DNA of 64,000 nt from JBHIDJ01 sp046760105. Its GTDB lineage: Bacteria; Pseudomonadota; Gammaproteobacteria; Acidiferrobacterales; SPGG2. Where the stretch lies: NCBI GenBank assembly GCA_046760105.1, contig JBHIDJ010000001.1, forward strand, positions 1-64,000, written 5' to 3'. The stretch's first letter is position 1; each line of letters begins with the position of its first letter. The position numbers and the translations under genes are program-made. Below the pieces are notes generated by a model. It searched no databases and was not told where the DNA came from. It was given only the letters and a program-made list of their open reading frames with translations. Of this stretch, positions 52,828-63,743 are shown piece after piece.

Positions 52828-54476
52828 TTAGCGGCAACCCGCTTCCCAAAAACCGTCTCATGATGTGTACGAGCGGCACTCACGTATCCGGTAAACAAGG
52901 GGTGTCCGTCGCGTGGAGTGGAGGTAAATTCAGGATGGAACTGTACGCCTATGAACCAGGGATGTTCGGAAAGCTCGATAATCTCGACGAGCAGATGATC
53001 GCGCGACGTTCCGGAGATGACCAGCCCCTTGCTTTGCAGGAGCTCGCGATACGCGTTGTTGAATTCATAACGATGCCGGTGACGCTCGACAATAACATCC
53101 TTTCCGTACAGCGTGTGTGTGCGCGAGCCTGGCAAAAGGTTACATGCCTGACCGCCGAGACGCATGGTACCGCCTAGATCGCCGTCGACACTGCGCAACT
53201 CCTTTGTACCGTCGGCATTGACCCATTCCGTAACCAACGCGATGATGGGGTCCGGTGTCTTCGCATTAAACTCGGTGCTTTGCGCGTGCTCAAGACCCGC
53301 CACATTGCGTGCAAACTCAATGACTGCGACCTGCATGCCGAGGCAAATGCCAAGGTAAGGGATCTTGTTTACCCGCGCATAATTGACTGCTTTTATCTTG
53401 CCCTCAATACCGCGTTCACCGAATCCACCGGGCACCAGAATCGCATTGACGCCCTTGAGCTCCCCGGTACCGTGGCTTTCGATTTGCTCGGAGTCGACGT
53501 AGCGGATGTTCACCCGGGTACGCGTATGAATCCCGGCGTGCACCAAGGCCTCGGATAACGACTTATAGGAATCGGTGAGGTCGACATATTTGCCCACCAT
53601 CGCCACTGTCACTTCTGCTTCCGGGTGCTCCATATCATGCACCACCCGTTGCCATTCCGACAGGTCAGCGGCGGGCACATGGAGGTCCAATTTTTCCACG
53701 ATAATGTCATCCAGGCCCTGTTCATGGAGCATGGCGGGGATCTTGTAGATACTGTCTACATCCACAGCAGAGATGACCGCCTTGCGCGGCACGTTGGTAA
53801 ACAAAGCAATCTTGCGCCGCTCCTCCTCGGGCAGACGACGTTCTGCGCGACACAACAGCACCTCCGGTTGAATACCAATCGAGCGGAGCTCCTTGACCGA
53901 GTGCTGAGTGGGTTTTGTCTTTATCTCACCGGTCGCGGACATATACGGTACCAATGTGAGGTGAATGTACGCTATATCATGGGGATCAAGCTCGATGCCC
54001 ATCTGTCTGATGCCTTCGAGGAACGGCTGAGACTCGATGTCACCCACCGTTCCGCCGATTTCCACGATCGCCACATCGGCATCGTCGGCCCCTTGCATGA
54101 TGCAACGTTTGATTTCGTCTGTGATATGGGGAATTACTTGAACGGTGGCCCCCAGGTACTCGCCGCGTCGTTCCTTGCGAATCACGTTCTCATAAATGCG
54201 CCCGGTGGTGTAATTGTTGTTACGGCTCGTCTTTGCGCGCACGAAGCGTTCATAATGCCCGAGATCCAAATCAGTTTCGGCACCGTCATTGGTGACGAAC
54301 ACCTCGCCATGCTGAAACGGGCTCATCGTACCCGGATCGACGTTGATATAGGGATCGAACTTGAGGAGAGTGACTTTGAGGCCGCGTGCTTCGAGTAGGG
54401 CGCCGAGGGACGCGGAGGCAATTCCCTTACCAAGGGAAGAGACCACACCGCCGGTCACAAAAACGAATTTAGTCAT
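52824..54476 (-). CDS. pyrG: CTP synthase
   Basis: 550 residues from ATG 54476, giving the conserved start MTKFVFVTGGVVSSLGKG. N-terminal synthase domain and C-terminal glutaminase with GGFGERGIEGK, LGICLGMQ (nucleophile Cys) and the His-Glu end of the triad in FHPEFTS. Makes CTP from UTP. Grouped with kdsA, eno and ftsB in the usual order. Confidence 0.97.
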   Translation of the reverse strand: MTKFVFVTGGVVSSLGKGIASASLGALLEARGLKVTLLKFDPYINVDPGTMSPFQHGEVFVTNDGAETDLDLGHYERFVRAKTSRNNNYTTGRIYENVIRKERRGEYLGATVQVIPHITDEIKRCIMQGADDADVAIVEIGGTVGDIESQPFLEGIRQMGIELDPHDIAYIHLTLVPYMSATGEIKTKPTQHSVKELRSIGIQPEVLLCRAERRLPEEERRKIALFTNVPRKAVISAVDVDSIYKIPAMLHEQGLDDIIVEKLDLHVPAADLSEWQRVVHDMEHPEAEVTVAMVGKYVDLTDSYKSLSEALVHAGIHTRTRVNIRYVDSEQIESHGTGELKGVNAILVPGGFGERGIEGKIKAVNYARVNKIPYLGICLGMQVAVIEFARNVAGLEHAQSTEFNAKTPDPIIALVTEWVNADGTKELRSVDGDLGGTMRLGGQACNLLPGSRTHTLYGKDVIVERHRHRYEFNNAYRELLQSKGLVISGTSRDHLLVEIIELSEHPWFIGVQFHPEFTSTPRDGHPLFTGYVSAARTHHETVFGKRVAAK

Positions 54477-54576
54477 CCGCTCCCGTTTAAGCAGGGTACG
54501 CAACCGCTTTCACGCACCAAAACTCGAACGGGAGAGCAAAGTACCAGATGCGCGCGCATTACACAACCGGGTACGG

Positions 54577-55935
54577 TTAGATGCTGTTTTTTAAGTATTC
54601 AAGCACGATCTGAAACGCCGGCTCGCCCTCCCGGGCGGCAAAAGGCTCACATACCCAGCGATCCGCCACCGCGGCCAGCGATTCGCCCACGAAGACCAAA
54701 GGCAACCGCTGGCGTTCCCACGGCGGCACGCCAGCCTCCTGGAAAAGCTTTTTCAGTTTGTGATGATGCTGCCGTCCGGGTAGTCGACACGTTTCGCCGC
54801 CCCGGCGCAGCCGCACAGTGAGTGGCCCTCCGCCGACCCGGTCGCGCGACAAGCCTTTACCCACGGCCGCCACCGCGCGCACACGATAACCGGTCCCAGG
54901 CACATCAAGCGCTACGGCCGGATCCCAGACTATCGCTAGGTTCAAAGGTGGGTCGGCGAGTGGCTGCATAATAGACAACCTGTTTCGGTAGCATCGCACC
55001 TCCACACCCGGCCATGCAATCAGGTACGGGTGCGGTTGCGCCGCTCGCGTGACGACATCGTCGAGTCTCTGCAAGAGTAGCGTAGACGGTACGGGGAACC
55101 CGTGCTGTCGGATCCAGAATCGCATAACGTTGCGCCTGCGCTCCGCTGGCAGTTGCTGCAACGCGGACACGCACAGCTCTCGCTCACCTGTAGCTTGACA
55201 CGATGCCAAGTCGTTGGCCGCGAGCCTGTCCAATAGTAGCGCCGCCTCCGCCGCGTGCCGACTATAGCGGGCCAGCATGTCCTTCGCCTGCGGCCAGCGT
55301 TGCTCTAGCGCGGGCAGCAACTGGTGGCGGATAAAGTTTCGCGCATAGCGAAGGTCACGGTTACTGCTGTCCTCGATCCACTGTAGGCCTTGCGCTCGCG
55401 CATAAGCCAGGAGCTGGGTCCGTGTAAACCGCAACAACGGCCGCATGAGCTTGCCGCCAGCGAACGCGGTGATCTCCGGCATCGCCGCTAACCCACGTAC
55501 GCCGCCACCACGCAGGAGTTGCAACAACACGGTCTCGGCTTGATCGTCCAAGTGGTGCGCCGTCAGCAATACATCGCCGGCACCGATGTGGCGACCAAGC
55601 TGTGTGTAGCGCAGGCGTCGGGCCGCGCCCTCGCGTCCCTCCTCGTCAACCTCTTCGACTTCAATGCGCCCGATCGTACAGGGAATGTCAAGCCTACGGC
55701 ACACCCGCCGACAGTGGTCTGCCCACTGGCGGGACCCACGCTCGAGGCCGTGGTCGACATGGAGCGCGCTGAGGGTCCACCGCGTCTCGGCGCGCAGTTC
55801 GCTTAGAGCATGCAACAGGACGTGCGAGTCGACACCACCGCTATAAGCGATCTTCAGGTTAGCATGCTCGCCCAAGCGGTCGCCTAGAATCTGCTTGAGC
55901 ACTTGCGCGGAGAAGCCGGTTTCAGCTTTGCTCAA
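54577..55935 (-). CDS. tilS: tRNA(Ile)-lysidine synthase
   Basis: 452 residues. Modifies C34 of tRNA-Ile(CAU) to lysidine. The PP-loop is IAYSGGVDSHVLLHAL; HHLDDQAETVLLQLLRGGGVRGLAAMP and the KLKKLFQEAGVPPWER C-terminal domain confirm the long TilS form. Overlaps accA by 14 nt. Confidence 0.95.
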   Translation of the reverse strand: MSKAETGFSAQVLKQILGDRLGEHANLKIAYSGGVDSHVLLHALSELRAETRWTLSALHVDHGLERGSRQWADHCRRVCRRLDIPCTIGRIEVEEVDEEGREGAARRLRYTQLGRHIGAGDVLLTAHHLDDQAETVLLQLLRGGGVRGLAAMPEITAFAGGKLMRPLLRFTRTQLLAYARAQGLQWIEDSSNRDLRYARNFIRHQLLPALEQRWPQAKDMLARYSRHAAEAALLLDRLAANDLASCQATGERELCVSALQQLPAERRRNVMRFWIRQHGFPVPSTLLLQRLDDVVTRAAQPHPYLIAWPGVEVRCYRNRLSIMQPLADPPLNLAIVWDPAVALDVPGTGYRVRAVAAVGKGLSRDRVGGGPLTVRLRRGGETCRLPGRQHHHKLKKLFQEAGVPPWERQRLPLVFVGESLAAVADRWVCEPFAAREGEPAFQIVLEYLKNSI

Positions 55936-56881
55936 ATTCCCCGTATTGCATTAAACGCTTGGCGCGTTTTTCAACAAGCTCCGACAGCGGAATCACGCAG
56001 AGGTCGTTCAGGGCAGACACAACTGCATGACTTAGCGCGTCCGCGATGGTATCGAAATCGCGGTGTGCACCTCCGAGCGGCTCTGGCACAATCTCGTCAA
56101 TCAATCCGAACTTTTTCAGCCTAGTGGCGGTAACACCCATCGCGTCGGCAGCCACATTAGCCTTGTCTGCGCTCTTCCACAGAATTGAAGCGCAACCTTC
56201 CGGAGAGATCACCGAGTAGGTGGCGTACTGTAACATCAACAGACGGTCGCAGACGCCGATGGCGAGCGCGCCGCCCGAACCCCCTTCTCCGATGACGACA
56301 CTCACAATCGGCGTTTTTAACTGAGCCATGGCGTAGAGATTACGTGCAATCGCTTCGCTCTGACCACGCTCCTCCGCACCCACACCCGGATAGGCACCGG
56401 GCGTATCAATCAAAGTCACGACCGGTAGACGAAAGCGCTCAGCGAGCCCCATCAATCGCAGCGCCTTGCGGTAACCCTCTGGCTTCGACATACCAAAGTT
56501 GCGCTCCACTTTCTCGCGCGTATCGCGGCCTTTTTGATGACCGATCACCACGAGTGATCGATCTTCAAGTCGTGCCAGCCCGCCCACAATCGCCGGATCC
56601 TCGGCGAACAAGCGGTCACCGTGAAGCTCCTGGAAATCGGAGAAAATCCGGTTCACGTAATCCAGCGTGTACGGACGTTGTGGATGCCGCGCAAGCTGTG
56701 CAATTTGCCATGGGGTCAGCGAGGAAAAGACTGACTCGGTGAGCTTCTTGCTTTTCGCCTTAAGGCGATTTATTTCCTCATTGATATTGATATCGCTATC
56801 CTTGCTCGCATAACGCAGCGCTTCAATCTTCGCCTCCAGTTCGGCGATGGATTGCTCGAAATCCAGATAATTGTTAATCAT
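55922..56881 (-). CDS. accA: Acetyl-CoA carboxylase carboxyltransferase alpha subunit
   Basis: 319 residues. Transfers carboxyl from biotin to acetyl-CoA with AccD. DFQELHGDRLFAEDPAIVGGLARL, GIGxxG-type IGHQKGRDT, TLIDTPGAYPGVGAEERGQSEAIARNL and GEGGSGGALAIG are intact. 91 bp after dnaE; 14-nt overlap with tilS. Confidence 0.97.
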   Translation of the reverse strand: MINNYLDFEQSIAELEAKIEALRYASKDSDININEEINRLKAKSKKLTESVFSSLTPWQIAQLARHPQRPYTLDYVNRIFSDFQELHGDRLFAEDPAIVGGLARLEDRSLVVIGHQKGRDTREKVERNFGMSKPEGYRKALRLMGLAERFRLPVVTLIDTPGAYPGVGAEERGQSEAIARNLYAMAQLKTPIVSVVIGEGGSGGALAIGVCDRLLMLQYATYSVISPEGCASILWKSADKANVAADAMGVTATRLKKFGLIDEIVPEPLGGAHRDFDTIADALSHAVVSALNDLCVIPLSELVEKRAKRLMQYGEFEQS

Positions 56882-56972
56882 GATCCGTACCGTGCGCCGA
56901 TCTTAGCATGTGCGTGGTTGATCACAACCGCGCATGGCGACAGGGCCTTATATAATGATTATGTCCCCTTCC

Positions 56973-59900
56973 TTAAGGGTAGACTACGTGCACGCTTTCA
57001 GCACCCGTTAACTGTGAAAGCCGCTCGAGCACGTTGTTCGTCGGGCTGACCTTCCAATCCTCTCCGAGGGCGATCTCCGCTTGCGCCCCGCGGCTACGAT
57101 AGTTCAAGTAGACGCGACAGTTACCACGGCGTGCCGGCTCGAGGATCTCTTCCAGTGCGTCGATAAAGCCGTTGCCTGCCAGCTTCGCGTCAATATCGAT
57201 CACCAGTCGTTTCGCCAGCGCGACACGCGCCTGTTCGAAATGAAAGATCTTCTCCGCGCTCATCTTGAAGCCACCCGTATATTCGTCAACGCTGACGAAT
57301 CCCTCGACGACGAGCAGATTGTCGTTCACTAGTAAATCTCTATGGCGCATGTAGAGTTCCGAGAACACGGCGAGCTCCAGCCGCGCCGTGCGATCATCGA
57401 GCGTCACAAACATCATACGGTCGCCACGCCGGGTGCGCATCGTGCGCGTGGCCACCACAAGCCCGGCTACCACCACCGTGCGGTCCTGCGTGGGTTTGAG
57501 TTCGGCGATAGAACCATTGGTCATCTCAGCCAGTTCATGAGTGTAGCGTTCGATAGGGTGTCCCGTCAGGTAAAATCCTAGCGTCCCCTTCTCGCCTTCC
57601 AGGCGCTGCTCCTCGCTCCACTCCGGAACGTCAATAAACTCGTGTGACGTAGGCTCCTCGCTGGTTGCGGCAAACAAGTCATCTTGACCGGTCTCGCGGT
57701 TTTTGTTGTGCTGGCCGGCAATTTGCAGCGCGCTGCTCAGGGTCGCCATCATGGTTGCACGATGGACTCCAAGCTGGTCGAGCGCACCCGCGCGAATCAA
57801 TGACTCCAACACGCGCTTGTTTACCCGGCGCAGATCGATGCGTTTACACAAATCAAACAAGTCCTTGAACGGACCGCCCTGCCCGCGCGCCTCCAGAATC
57901 GCATCGATGGCAGACTGACCAAGACCCTTGATAGCGCCGAGACCATATAAGATGGTGTCTCCACCCAGTGGAACAAACTCATACTCGCAGCGATTAATAT
58001 CCGGCGGTAGTACGGTTAGTGACATGTCGCGACACTCTGAAATCATCCGCACAACTTTGTCGGTATTGTCCATATCCCCGGATAACACCGCGGCCATGAA
58101 TGCCGCCGGATAATGCGCCTTAAGCCACGCGGTCTGGTATGCAATCAAGGCATAAGCAGCGGAATGTGAACGATTGAATCCGTAACCGGCGAACTTCTCG
58201 ATCAGATCGAAGATGTGCGAGACAAGCCGTTGGTTCACACCACGCGCCACCGCGCCTTTGATAAAGTCCTCACGCTGGCTCGCCATTTCTTCAGGTTTCT
58301 TCTTGCCCATTGCGTGACGCAAGAGGTCGGCCCGGCCAGGGGAGTAGCCGGAAAGCACCTGTGCGATCTGCATCACCTGCTCCTGGTAAACGATCACGCC
58401 GTAGGTTGATCTCAATATAGGCTCAAGGTCCGGGTGCGGATATTCAATCCTTGCGCGTCCATGCTTACGGGCAATGAAGTTGTCCACCATGCCGGATTGC
58501 AGTACGCCTGGACGGAACAACGCTACCAGCGCAATGATTTCTTCGAACTTATCCGGCTGTAACCGTTGTATGAGATCCTTCATGCCGCGCGATTCCAACT
58601 GGAACAACGCCGTAGTCTTGCACGATTTCAGTAAGGCGAAGGTTTTAGGGTCATCCAGCGGAATCTGCTCGATCACCAAAGGCGGTTCATTATCGTGGCG
58701 GCGTTGCGTATTGATCGCTTTTACCGCCTTGTCGATCGTGGTCAGATTTCGCAGCCCTAGGAAATCGAATTTGACAAGCCCGAGCGTCTCCAGGTCATCC
58801 TTGTCAAATTGAGTGACAAGCTGCCTGCCGCCCTGTTCACAGTAAAGTGGCATGTAGTCTGTAAGCGTTGACGGCGCGATCACGACGCCACCCGCATGTT
58901 TACTCGCGTTCCTCGGCAATCCCTCGAGCGCACGCGCCGTATCCAACAACGCACGGACGTCCTCTTCCTGTTCGTAGCGTTCATGTAATACAGGTTCTTG
59001 TTCTAACGCCTTGTCGAGCGTCACGCCGATTTCGAATGGAATGAGCTTGGCGATCTTGTCGACATAGCCATAGGGATGATCCATCACCCGACCGACATCG
59101 CGCACCACGGCGCGCGCCGCCATCGTACCGTAGGTAATAATTTGCGAGACCCTATCCTGACCGTAGCGCTGCGTGACGTAATCGATGACGCGGTCACGTC
59201 CTTCTATGCAGAAGTCCACGTCGAAGTCCGGCAGCGAAATCCGCTCCGGATTCAAAAACCGTTCGAACAGCAGATCATGTTTAATCGGATCCAAGTCGGT
59301 GATAGATAGTGCATAAGCGACAAGTGAGCCTGCCCCTGAGCCGCGGCCGGGACCTACCGGCACACCGCTTTGCTTCGCCCATCTGATAAAGTCGGCGACA
59401 ATCAAGAAGTAACCCGAAAAACCCATCTTGCTAATGACGTCGAGCTCATGCTGCAACCGATCCTCATAGAGCGCTTGGCGTTCAGCCGGCAATCCGGATT
59501 TCGTTGCAAGCCGCGCCCTGAGCCCTTCCTCTCCCTGTTGTCGTAGCAAGGCATCGATTGTCATGTCGGCAGCTACGGGATAATCAGGCAAGTAATAGCG
59601 GCCGAAGTCCAAGCGCAGATTGCAGCGCTGCGCAATCTGTACTGTATTTTCCAACGCCTCTGGGATATCGCTGAAAAGCTCGGCCATCTCTTCACCAGAA
59701 CGGAAGTATTGCAGGGCAGTGTAGCGGCGTGGACGGCGATTGTCGGTCAAGACGCGACCATCTTGTATGCACACCCTAACCTCGTGGGCCTCGAAGTCCG
59801 AAGTGCGAAGAAAGCAAACATGGTTGGTCGCCACGACGGGCAGCTGCGTGCGTTGCGCCAACTTCACGGTGGCATGAACGGTGTCTTCCTGAAACGGTTG

Positions 59901-60419
59901 GCCGATACGTTGAAGCGTCAGATAAAAGCGCCCGGGGAACAATGTCGCGTACTCGTCGGCAAACCGTTGCGCAAGCACGTGAGCGCCCGATGACAACGCC
60001 TGGCCGATCTCACTCTCCTGTCCCGCTGATAGCGCAATCAAGCCCGCACAGTGGTCTTCGAACCAAGCACGCATCACGCACGGCTTGCCGCCATGCTGAC
60101 CCTCTCGATAGGCGCGCGTGAGCAGATGGCACAAGTTGCGATAGCCTGTGAGGTCCTGACAGAGGAGGATAAGACGGTACGGTTTGTGCGGGTCCGATGG
60201 GTTTGTCAACCAGATATCCGCGCCAATGATGGGCTTCACGCCCGCGCTCACGGCAGCACGGTAGAACTTCACGAGCCCGAATAGATTCGCGAGGTCCGTC
60301 ATCGCCACCGCGGGCATGTCCCGTCGTGCGGTGGTCTCGACCAGTTCCTTGACCCTGGTAATGCCGTCGGCGAGTGAATATTCGGAATGGACGTGGAGAT
60401 GAACGAAGCCGTTGCTCAC
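56973..60419 (-). CDS. dnaE: DNA polymerase III alpha subunit
   Basis: 1148 residues. Replicative polymerase. N-terminal PHP domain (HLHVHSEYSLADGITRVKELV), the catalytic aspartates in PDFDVDFCIEGR and a third in the palm, GPGRGSGAGSLVAYAL, HhH motif and C-terminal OB domain (TVVVAGLVVATRTMRTRRGDRMMFVTLDD). Complete. Confidence 0.97.
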   Translation of the reverse strand: MSNGFVHLHVHSEYSLADGITRVKELVETTARRDMPAVAMTDLANLFGLVKFYRAAVSAGVKPIIGADIWLTNPSDPHKPYRLILLCQDLTGYRNLCHLLTRAYREGQHGGKPCVMRAWFEDHCAGLIALSAGQESEIGQALSSGAHVLAQRFADEYATLFPGRFYLTLQRIGQPFQEDTVHATVKLAQRTQLPVVATNHVCFLRTSDFEAHEVRVCIQDGRVLTDNRRPRRYTALQYFRSGEEMAELFSDIPEALENTVQIAQRCNLRLDFGRYYLPDYPVAADMTIDALLRQQGEEGLRARLATKSGLPAERQALYEDRLQHELDVISKMGFSGYFLIVADFIRWAKQSGVPVGPGRGSGAGSLVAYALSITDLDPIKHDLLFERFLNPERISLPDFDVDFCIEGRDRVIDYVTQRYGQDRVSQIITYGTMAARAVVRDVGRVMDHPYGYVDKIAKLIPFEIGVTLDKALEQEPVLHERYEQEEDVRALLDTARALEGLPRNASKHAGGVVIAPSTLTDYMPLYCEQGGRQLVTQFDKDDLETLGLVKFDFLGLRNLTTIDKAVKAINTQRRHDNEPPLVIEQIPLDDPKTFALLKSCKTTALFQLESRGMKDLIQRLQPDKFEEIIALVALFRPGVLQSGMVDNFIARKHGRARIEYPHPDLEPILRSTYGVIVYQEQVMQIAQVLSGYSPGRADLLRHAMGKKKPEEMASQREDFIKGAVARGVNQRLVSHIFDLIEKFAGYGFNRSHSAAYALIAYQTAWLKAHYPAAFMAAVLSGDMDNTDKVVRMISECRDMSLTVLPPDINRCEYEFVPLGGDTILYGLGAIKGLGQSAIDAILEARGQGGPFKDLFDLCKRIDLRRVNKRVLESLIRAGALDQLGVHRATMMATLSSALQIAGQHNKNRETGQDDLFAATSEEPTSHEFIDVPEWSEEQRLEGEKGTLGFYLTGHPIERYTHELAEMTNGSIAELKPTQDRTVVVAGLVVATRTMRTRRGDRMMFVTLDDRTARLELAVFSELYMRHRDLLVNDNLLVVEGFVSVDEYTGGFKMSAEKIFHFEQARVALAKRLVIDIDAKLAGNGFIDALEEILEPARRGNCRVYLNYRSRGAQAEIALGEDWKVSPTNNVLERLSQLTGAESVHVVYP

Positions 60420-60595
60420 GGGCGGTAATTTGACCTCAAATCGGCTGTATGGGAAAGGGGCAAACGCCCGCCCGCATACTGGAGCGACAAAAGTACCTAT
60501 ACGAATGAGTTTCGTTGAATCAGAGGTTTACTGGTACTTTTTGTGGTCCTTTGTTAGGTATTTTGCCTACGCCTATATATAATTTGAATTTAGAC

Positions 60596-61504
60596 ATGGT
60601 TACGTTGCATCCGCTAGCCGGTCCGACAAATCCCCTCGCTACGTTGTGGGAACGTCTGCAACGCATGCCTGGACAGCGCTGGCTCCCCGGGATCTTGAGC
60701 GCGGCGGCGCTGCTCTTGTTGACGGCCAGCATGGCCCAGTGGACATGGCAACTGATACAACCGCCGCAATCACGAGTAATCTCGCAGATGGCGGGATCCA
60801 GAGGACCCAACGCGGAGACCATCGATTTGCCAGCGCTACTGGCGGCAAACCTGTTTGGGGAAGCGACATTCGAGGCGGCGCCAGCGCCGCCTCCAGTAGA
60901 AGAAATCCCGGAGAGCAGCCTGGACATGATCTTAACCGGGGTGGTGGCGGCCGGCGCCGAGGGCTTTGCCCTAATCCGCGTCAATAACGACCCCGAAACA
61001 CCCTTCGCGATCGGCGATGAGATCACGCACGGGGTCATACTACGAGACGTGTACCCTGACCGCGCGATTATCCAGCGTCGTGGGATCACCGAAGCGCTGC
61101 TCATGGAGGACCTGACCGCGTCACTGGCAGAGCCACCCAGCATGCCGGACGCACGCGTCCCCACCCGGGGTGAGATCCGAGCAGAGGGTGACAACGTATT
61201 CTCCGTTGACCGCAACGCACTCAACGAAGAGTTGCGCAATCCCGACCTGCTACGCCAGGCGCTGATGGTGCCCAATGCCGGCGGCGGCTTCCTCGTCCGC
61301 CAGATAAAGCCGGGCAGTCTCTACCAAAAGCTCGGTCTCAGAGTTGGCGATGTTGTACGTAAAGTGAACGGGCGCGATATTAATACCTTGGACGAGGCGC
61401 TGCAGCTCTACCAACAGCTTGGGGGCGCCGAGCAAGTAACGGGGGTGGAAATTGAGGTCATGCGCGCGGGCCGCATGGAACGGCTGCAGTACACCATACA
61501 ATAA
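60596..61504 (+). CDS. gspC: Type II secretion protein C
   Basis: 302 residues from ATG 60596. Inner-membrane protein linking the secretin to the platform: one helix (ILSAAALLLLTASMAQWTWQLI), a homology region and a C-terminal PDZ domain (FLVRQIKPGSLYQKLGLRVGDVVRKVNGRDIN). A TATAAT hexamer at 60578-60583 could serve as a -10. The ribosome site is weak. Followed at 1 bp by gspD. The 176 bp before it back to dnaE has no gene. Confidence 0.9.
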   Translation: MVTLHPLAGPTNPLATLWERLQRMPGQRWLPGILSAAALLLLTASMAQWTWQLIQPPQSRVISQMAGSRGPNAETIDLPALLAANLFGEATFEAAPAPPPVEEIPESSLDMILTGVVAAGAEGFALIRVNNDPETPFAIGDEITHGVILRDVYPDRAIIQRRGITEALLMEDLTASLAEPPSMPDARVPTRGEIRAEGDNVFSVDRNALNEELRNPDLLRQALMVPNAGGGFLVRQIKPGSLYQKLGLRVGDVVRKVNGRDINTLDEALQLYQQLGGAEQVTGVEIEVMRAGRMERLQYTIQ

Positions 61505-61505
61505 C

Positions 61506-63725
61506 ATGGGCGCCGATCGTGGGACGCGAAGCTGGCACCGTCTCGCCTGTATCTTGCTTGGCGCCATGTATGCCTTGTGCGCGTCTGGCCTGCGCGCACA
61601 GACGCAGCCGCAAGAACCGCTAGGCCCCGCAACGGCACCCAGTGCGGCGCCGGGCCCACCGTCGACCGCCGCGCCAACGCGGAACACTCGCCTACGTAAG
61701 GGTGAGGTGTTGTTCAACTTTCAGCGCGCCGACATCGAGGCCGTCGTCAAGACCGTGTCGCAGATGACCGGGCGCAACTTCATTCTTGATCCACGCGTCA
61801 AAGGCAAAGTCACCATCATCTCCGCCCGGCCGGTGTCCAAGAGGGCCGCCTACAAGATCTTTGTATCCGCGCTCAAGGCGCAAGGCTTTGCTGCGGTTAG
61901 CGCCCCGGGAGGGGTGGTGAAGATCGTGCCAGTCGCGGAGGGCAAGCAAAACGCGCGCGTGAGCGAGACTGCCCGGCCGCGGGGTGGCGAGCAAATGGCT
62001 ACCCATGTCGTACTTGTACAACATGGACTGTCTACGCAAATGGTGCCGTTGTTACGACCGCTGATGGCACCCACGAGCCAGTTGTCGGCGTACGCGCCAG
62101 CCAACGCCCTGATTATTACCGATTACGCAAACAACATCCGCCGTTTGCTCGCCATCATCGCGGATATCGATCAGCCGGTGAGCACGGAAGTGACCGTGAT
62201 CGCGTTGGAATACGCTTCCGCGCTCGACATCGCCGACCTGATCAGCCGCCTGTCCGCGGCGGCGGCGCGTCCTGCGCGAGTAGCGGGACAGCAAGCGGCG
62301 GCACGGGCAGCAATCGGCCGGCAGCGCTTTAGCATCGTGCCGGACTTGCGCACCAACAGCCTGCTGGTACGCACCGACAACCCCGGCCGCTTGACGCAAT
62401 TGCGCTCGCTAATCAGCAAGCTGGATGTACCGGCCAAGCCCGGCGGTCAGACGCGCGTCGTTTACCTGAAAAACGCCGATGCCACGCAACTGGTGGAGAT
62501 CCTGCGCGGGCTCGTCGGCGGAGCAGCGGGGCTCGCTACGCCAACCGGCCAGACACCCGCCCAGGCGAGAGCGACCGCCGCCCGAGCGGTCTCTGCGGCG
62601 GCGCTGATCCAGGCCGATGAGGGTACTAATTCGTTAATCATCCAAGCCCCCGATGCGATCTACAATAATCTACGGGCAGTCATCGAGAAGCTTGATATAC
62701 GACGCGCCCAGGTGTTTGTGGAATCCCTGGTTGCCGCGATCTCGACGGACAAGTTTCAGGAGATCGGGGTACAGTGGGTGGGCGCGGGCTCAAGCGGTGA
62801 CACCTCAGGGATCGGCATCCTCAATTTCCCTCAGAGCGGCACCGGGGTCATCCAGACGATCCTCGATCCCGCCGGGACACTGATCGGTGCCGCGGGGTTG
62901 ACGCTAGCGTTCTTGGGCGACAAAACCACGTTGCCCGATGGCAGCGAGGTCCGGGGACTTAGCGCACTCGCGCGTGCGCTCGAGCAAAAGGGGTACGGTA
63001 CGATTCTATCGACCCCCAATATCCTCACGTTGGATAATGCCGAGGCGAAGATCGTCGTGGCGGAGAACGTGCCGTTTATCACCGGCAGCTTTGCGCAGGC
63101 CACGGGCACGGACGGAACAGTCAATCCGTTCCAGACGATCGAGCGCCAGGACGTCGGCTTGATTCTGAAGGTCAAGCCGCAGATCTCCGAGGGCAGCACG
63201 ATCAAGCTGGAGGTTTTCCAAGAGATCTCGACTGTGGATGAAGAGCCTATCGGTGGGGCCTCGGATGTCACCACGCAAAAGCGCACCGTCGAGACCACGG
63301 TGGTGGTCGAAGACGGCAATACGGTAGTACTGGGTGGTCTCATCGACGATCGCTACATGGAAGACATACAAGGGATACCGGGTTTAAGCAAGATCCCGAT
63401 ATTGGGTGCGCTTTTCCGGCACAAACAAAAAACAAAGGAACGGACTAACTTGATGGTGTTCCTACGTCCAACCATCATACGCCGGGCAGAAGACACCTTT
63501 GACTTCACGGCGGACCGTTATAGGTATATTTTGGGTGAAAAGCGTGACATCAACCCGGAGCCTTCCCCCGTCCTGGACCGCTTCACACCTGGCGCACTGA
63601 TACGTTACCCCGCGTCAGAAAGCGATTACGAGCCCGATGAACTCGGCGTGCAGGACGACGAGTTGCTAGGCCCGCCGAACGTGGGCGACACCGATTTCGA
63701 TTATACTACTCGGTCGGAACCCTAA
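61506..63725 (+). CDS. gspD: Type II secretion secretin
   Basis: 739 residues from ATG 61506. Outer-membrane channel with a signal peptide (CILLGAMYALCASGLRAQ), N0-N3 domains (VLFNFQRADIEAVVKTVSQMTGRNFILDPRVKGKVT ... NALIITDYANNIRRLLAIIADID) and the secretin core with VPFITGS, VGLILKVKPQISEGSTIKLEVFQEIS and the VVLGGLIDDR segment. An alanine-rich insertion (about 350-380) is of low complexity. The longer frame to 61452 is not used because it lies in gspC. Confidence 0.96.
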   Translation: MGADRGTRSWHRLACILLGAMYALCASGLRAQTQPQEPLGPATAPSAAPGPPSTAAPTRNTRLRKGEVLFNFQRADIEAVVKTVSQMTGRNFILDPRVKGKVTIISARPVSKRAAYKIFVSALKAQGFAAVSAPGGVVKIVPVAEGKQNARVSETARPRGGEQMATHVVLVQHGLSTQMVPLLRPLMAPTSQLSAYAPANALIITDYANNIRRLLAIIADIDQPVSTEVTVIALEYASALDIADLISRLSAAAARPARVAGQQAAARAAIGRQRFSIVPDLRTNSLLVRTDNPGRLTQLRSLISKLDVPAKPGGQTRVVYLKNADATQLVEILRGLVGGAAGLATPTGQTPAQARATAARAVSAAALIQADEGTNSLIIQAPDAIYNNLRAVIEKLDIRRAQVFVESLVAAISTDKFQEIGVQWVGAGSSGDTSGIGILNFPQSGTGVIQTILDPAGTLIGAAGLTLAFLGDKTTLPDGSEVRGLSALARALEQKGYGTILSTPNILTLDNAEAKIVVAENVPFITGSFAQATGTDGTVNPFQTIERQDVGLILKVKPQISEGSTIKLEVFQEISTVDEEPIGGASDVTTQKRTVETTVVVEDGNTVVLGGLIDDRYMEDIQGIPGLSKIPILGALFRHKQKTKERTNLMVFLRPTIIRRAEDTFDFTADRYRYILGEKRDINPEPSPVLDRFTPGALIRYPASESDYEPDELGVQDDELLGPPNVGDTDFDYTTRSEP

Positions 63726-63743
63726 CGCGTTACTCCGTCGCCG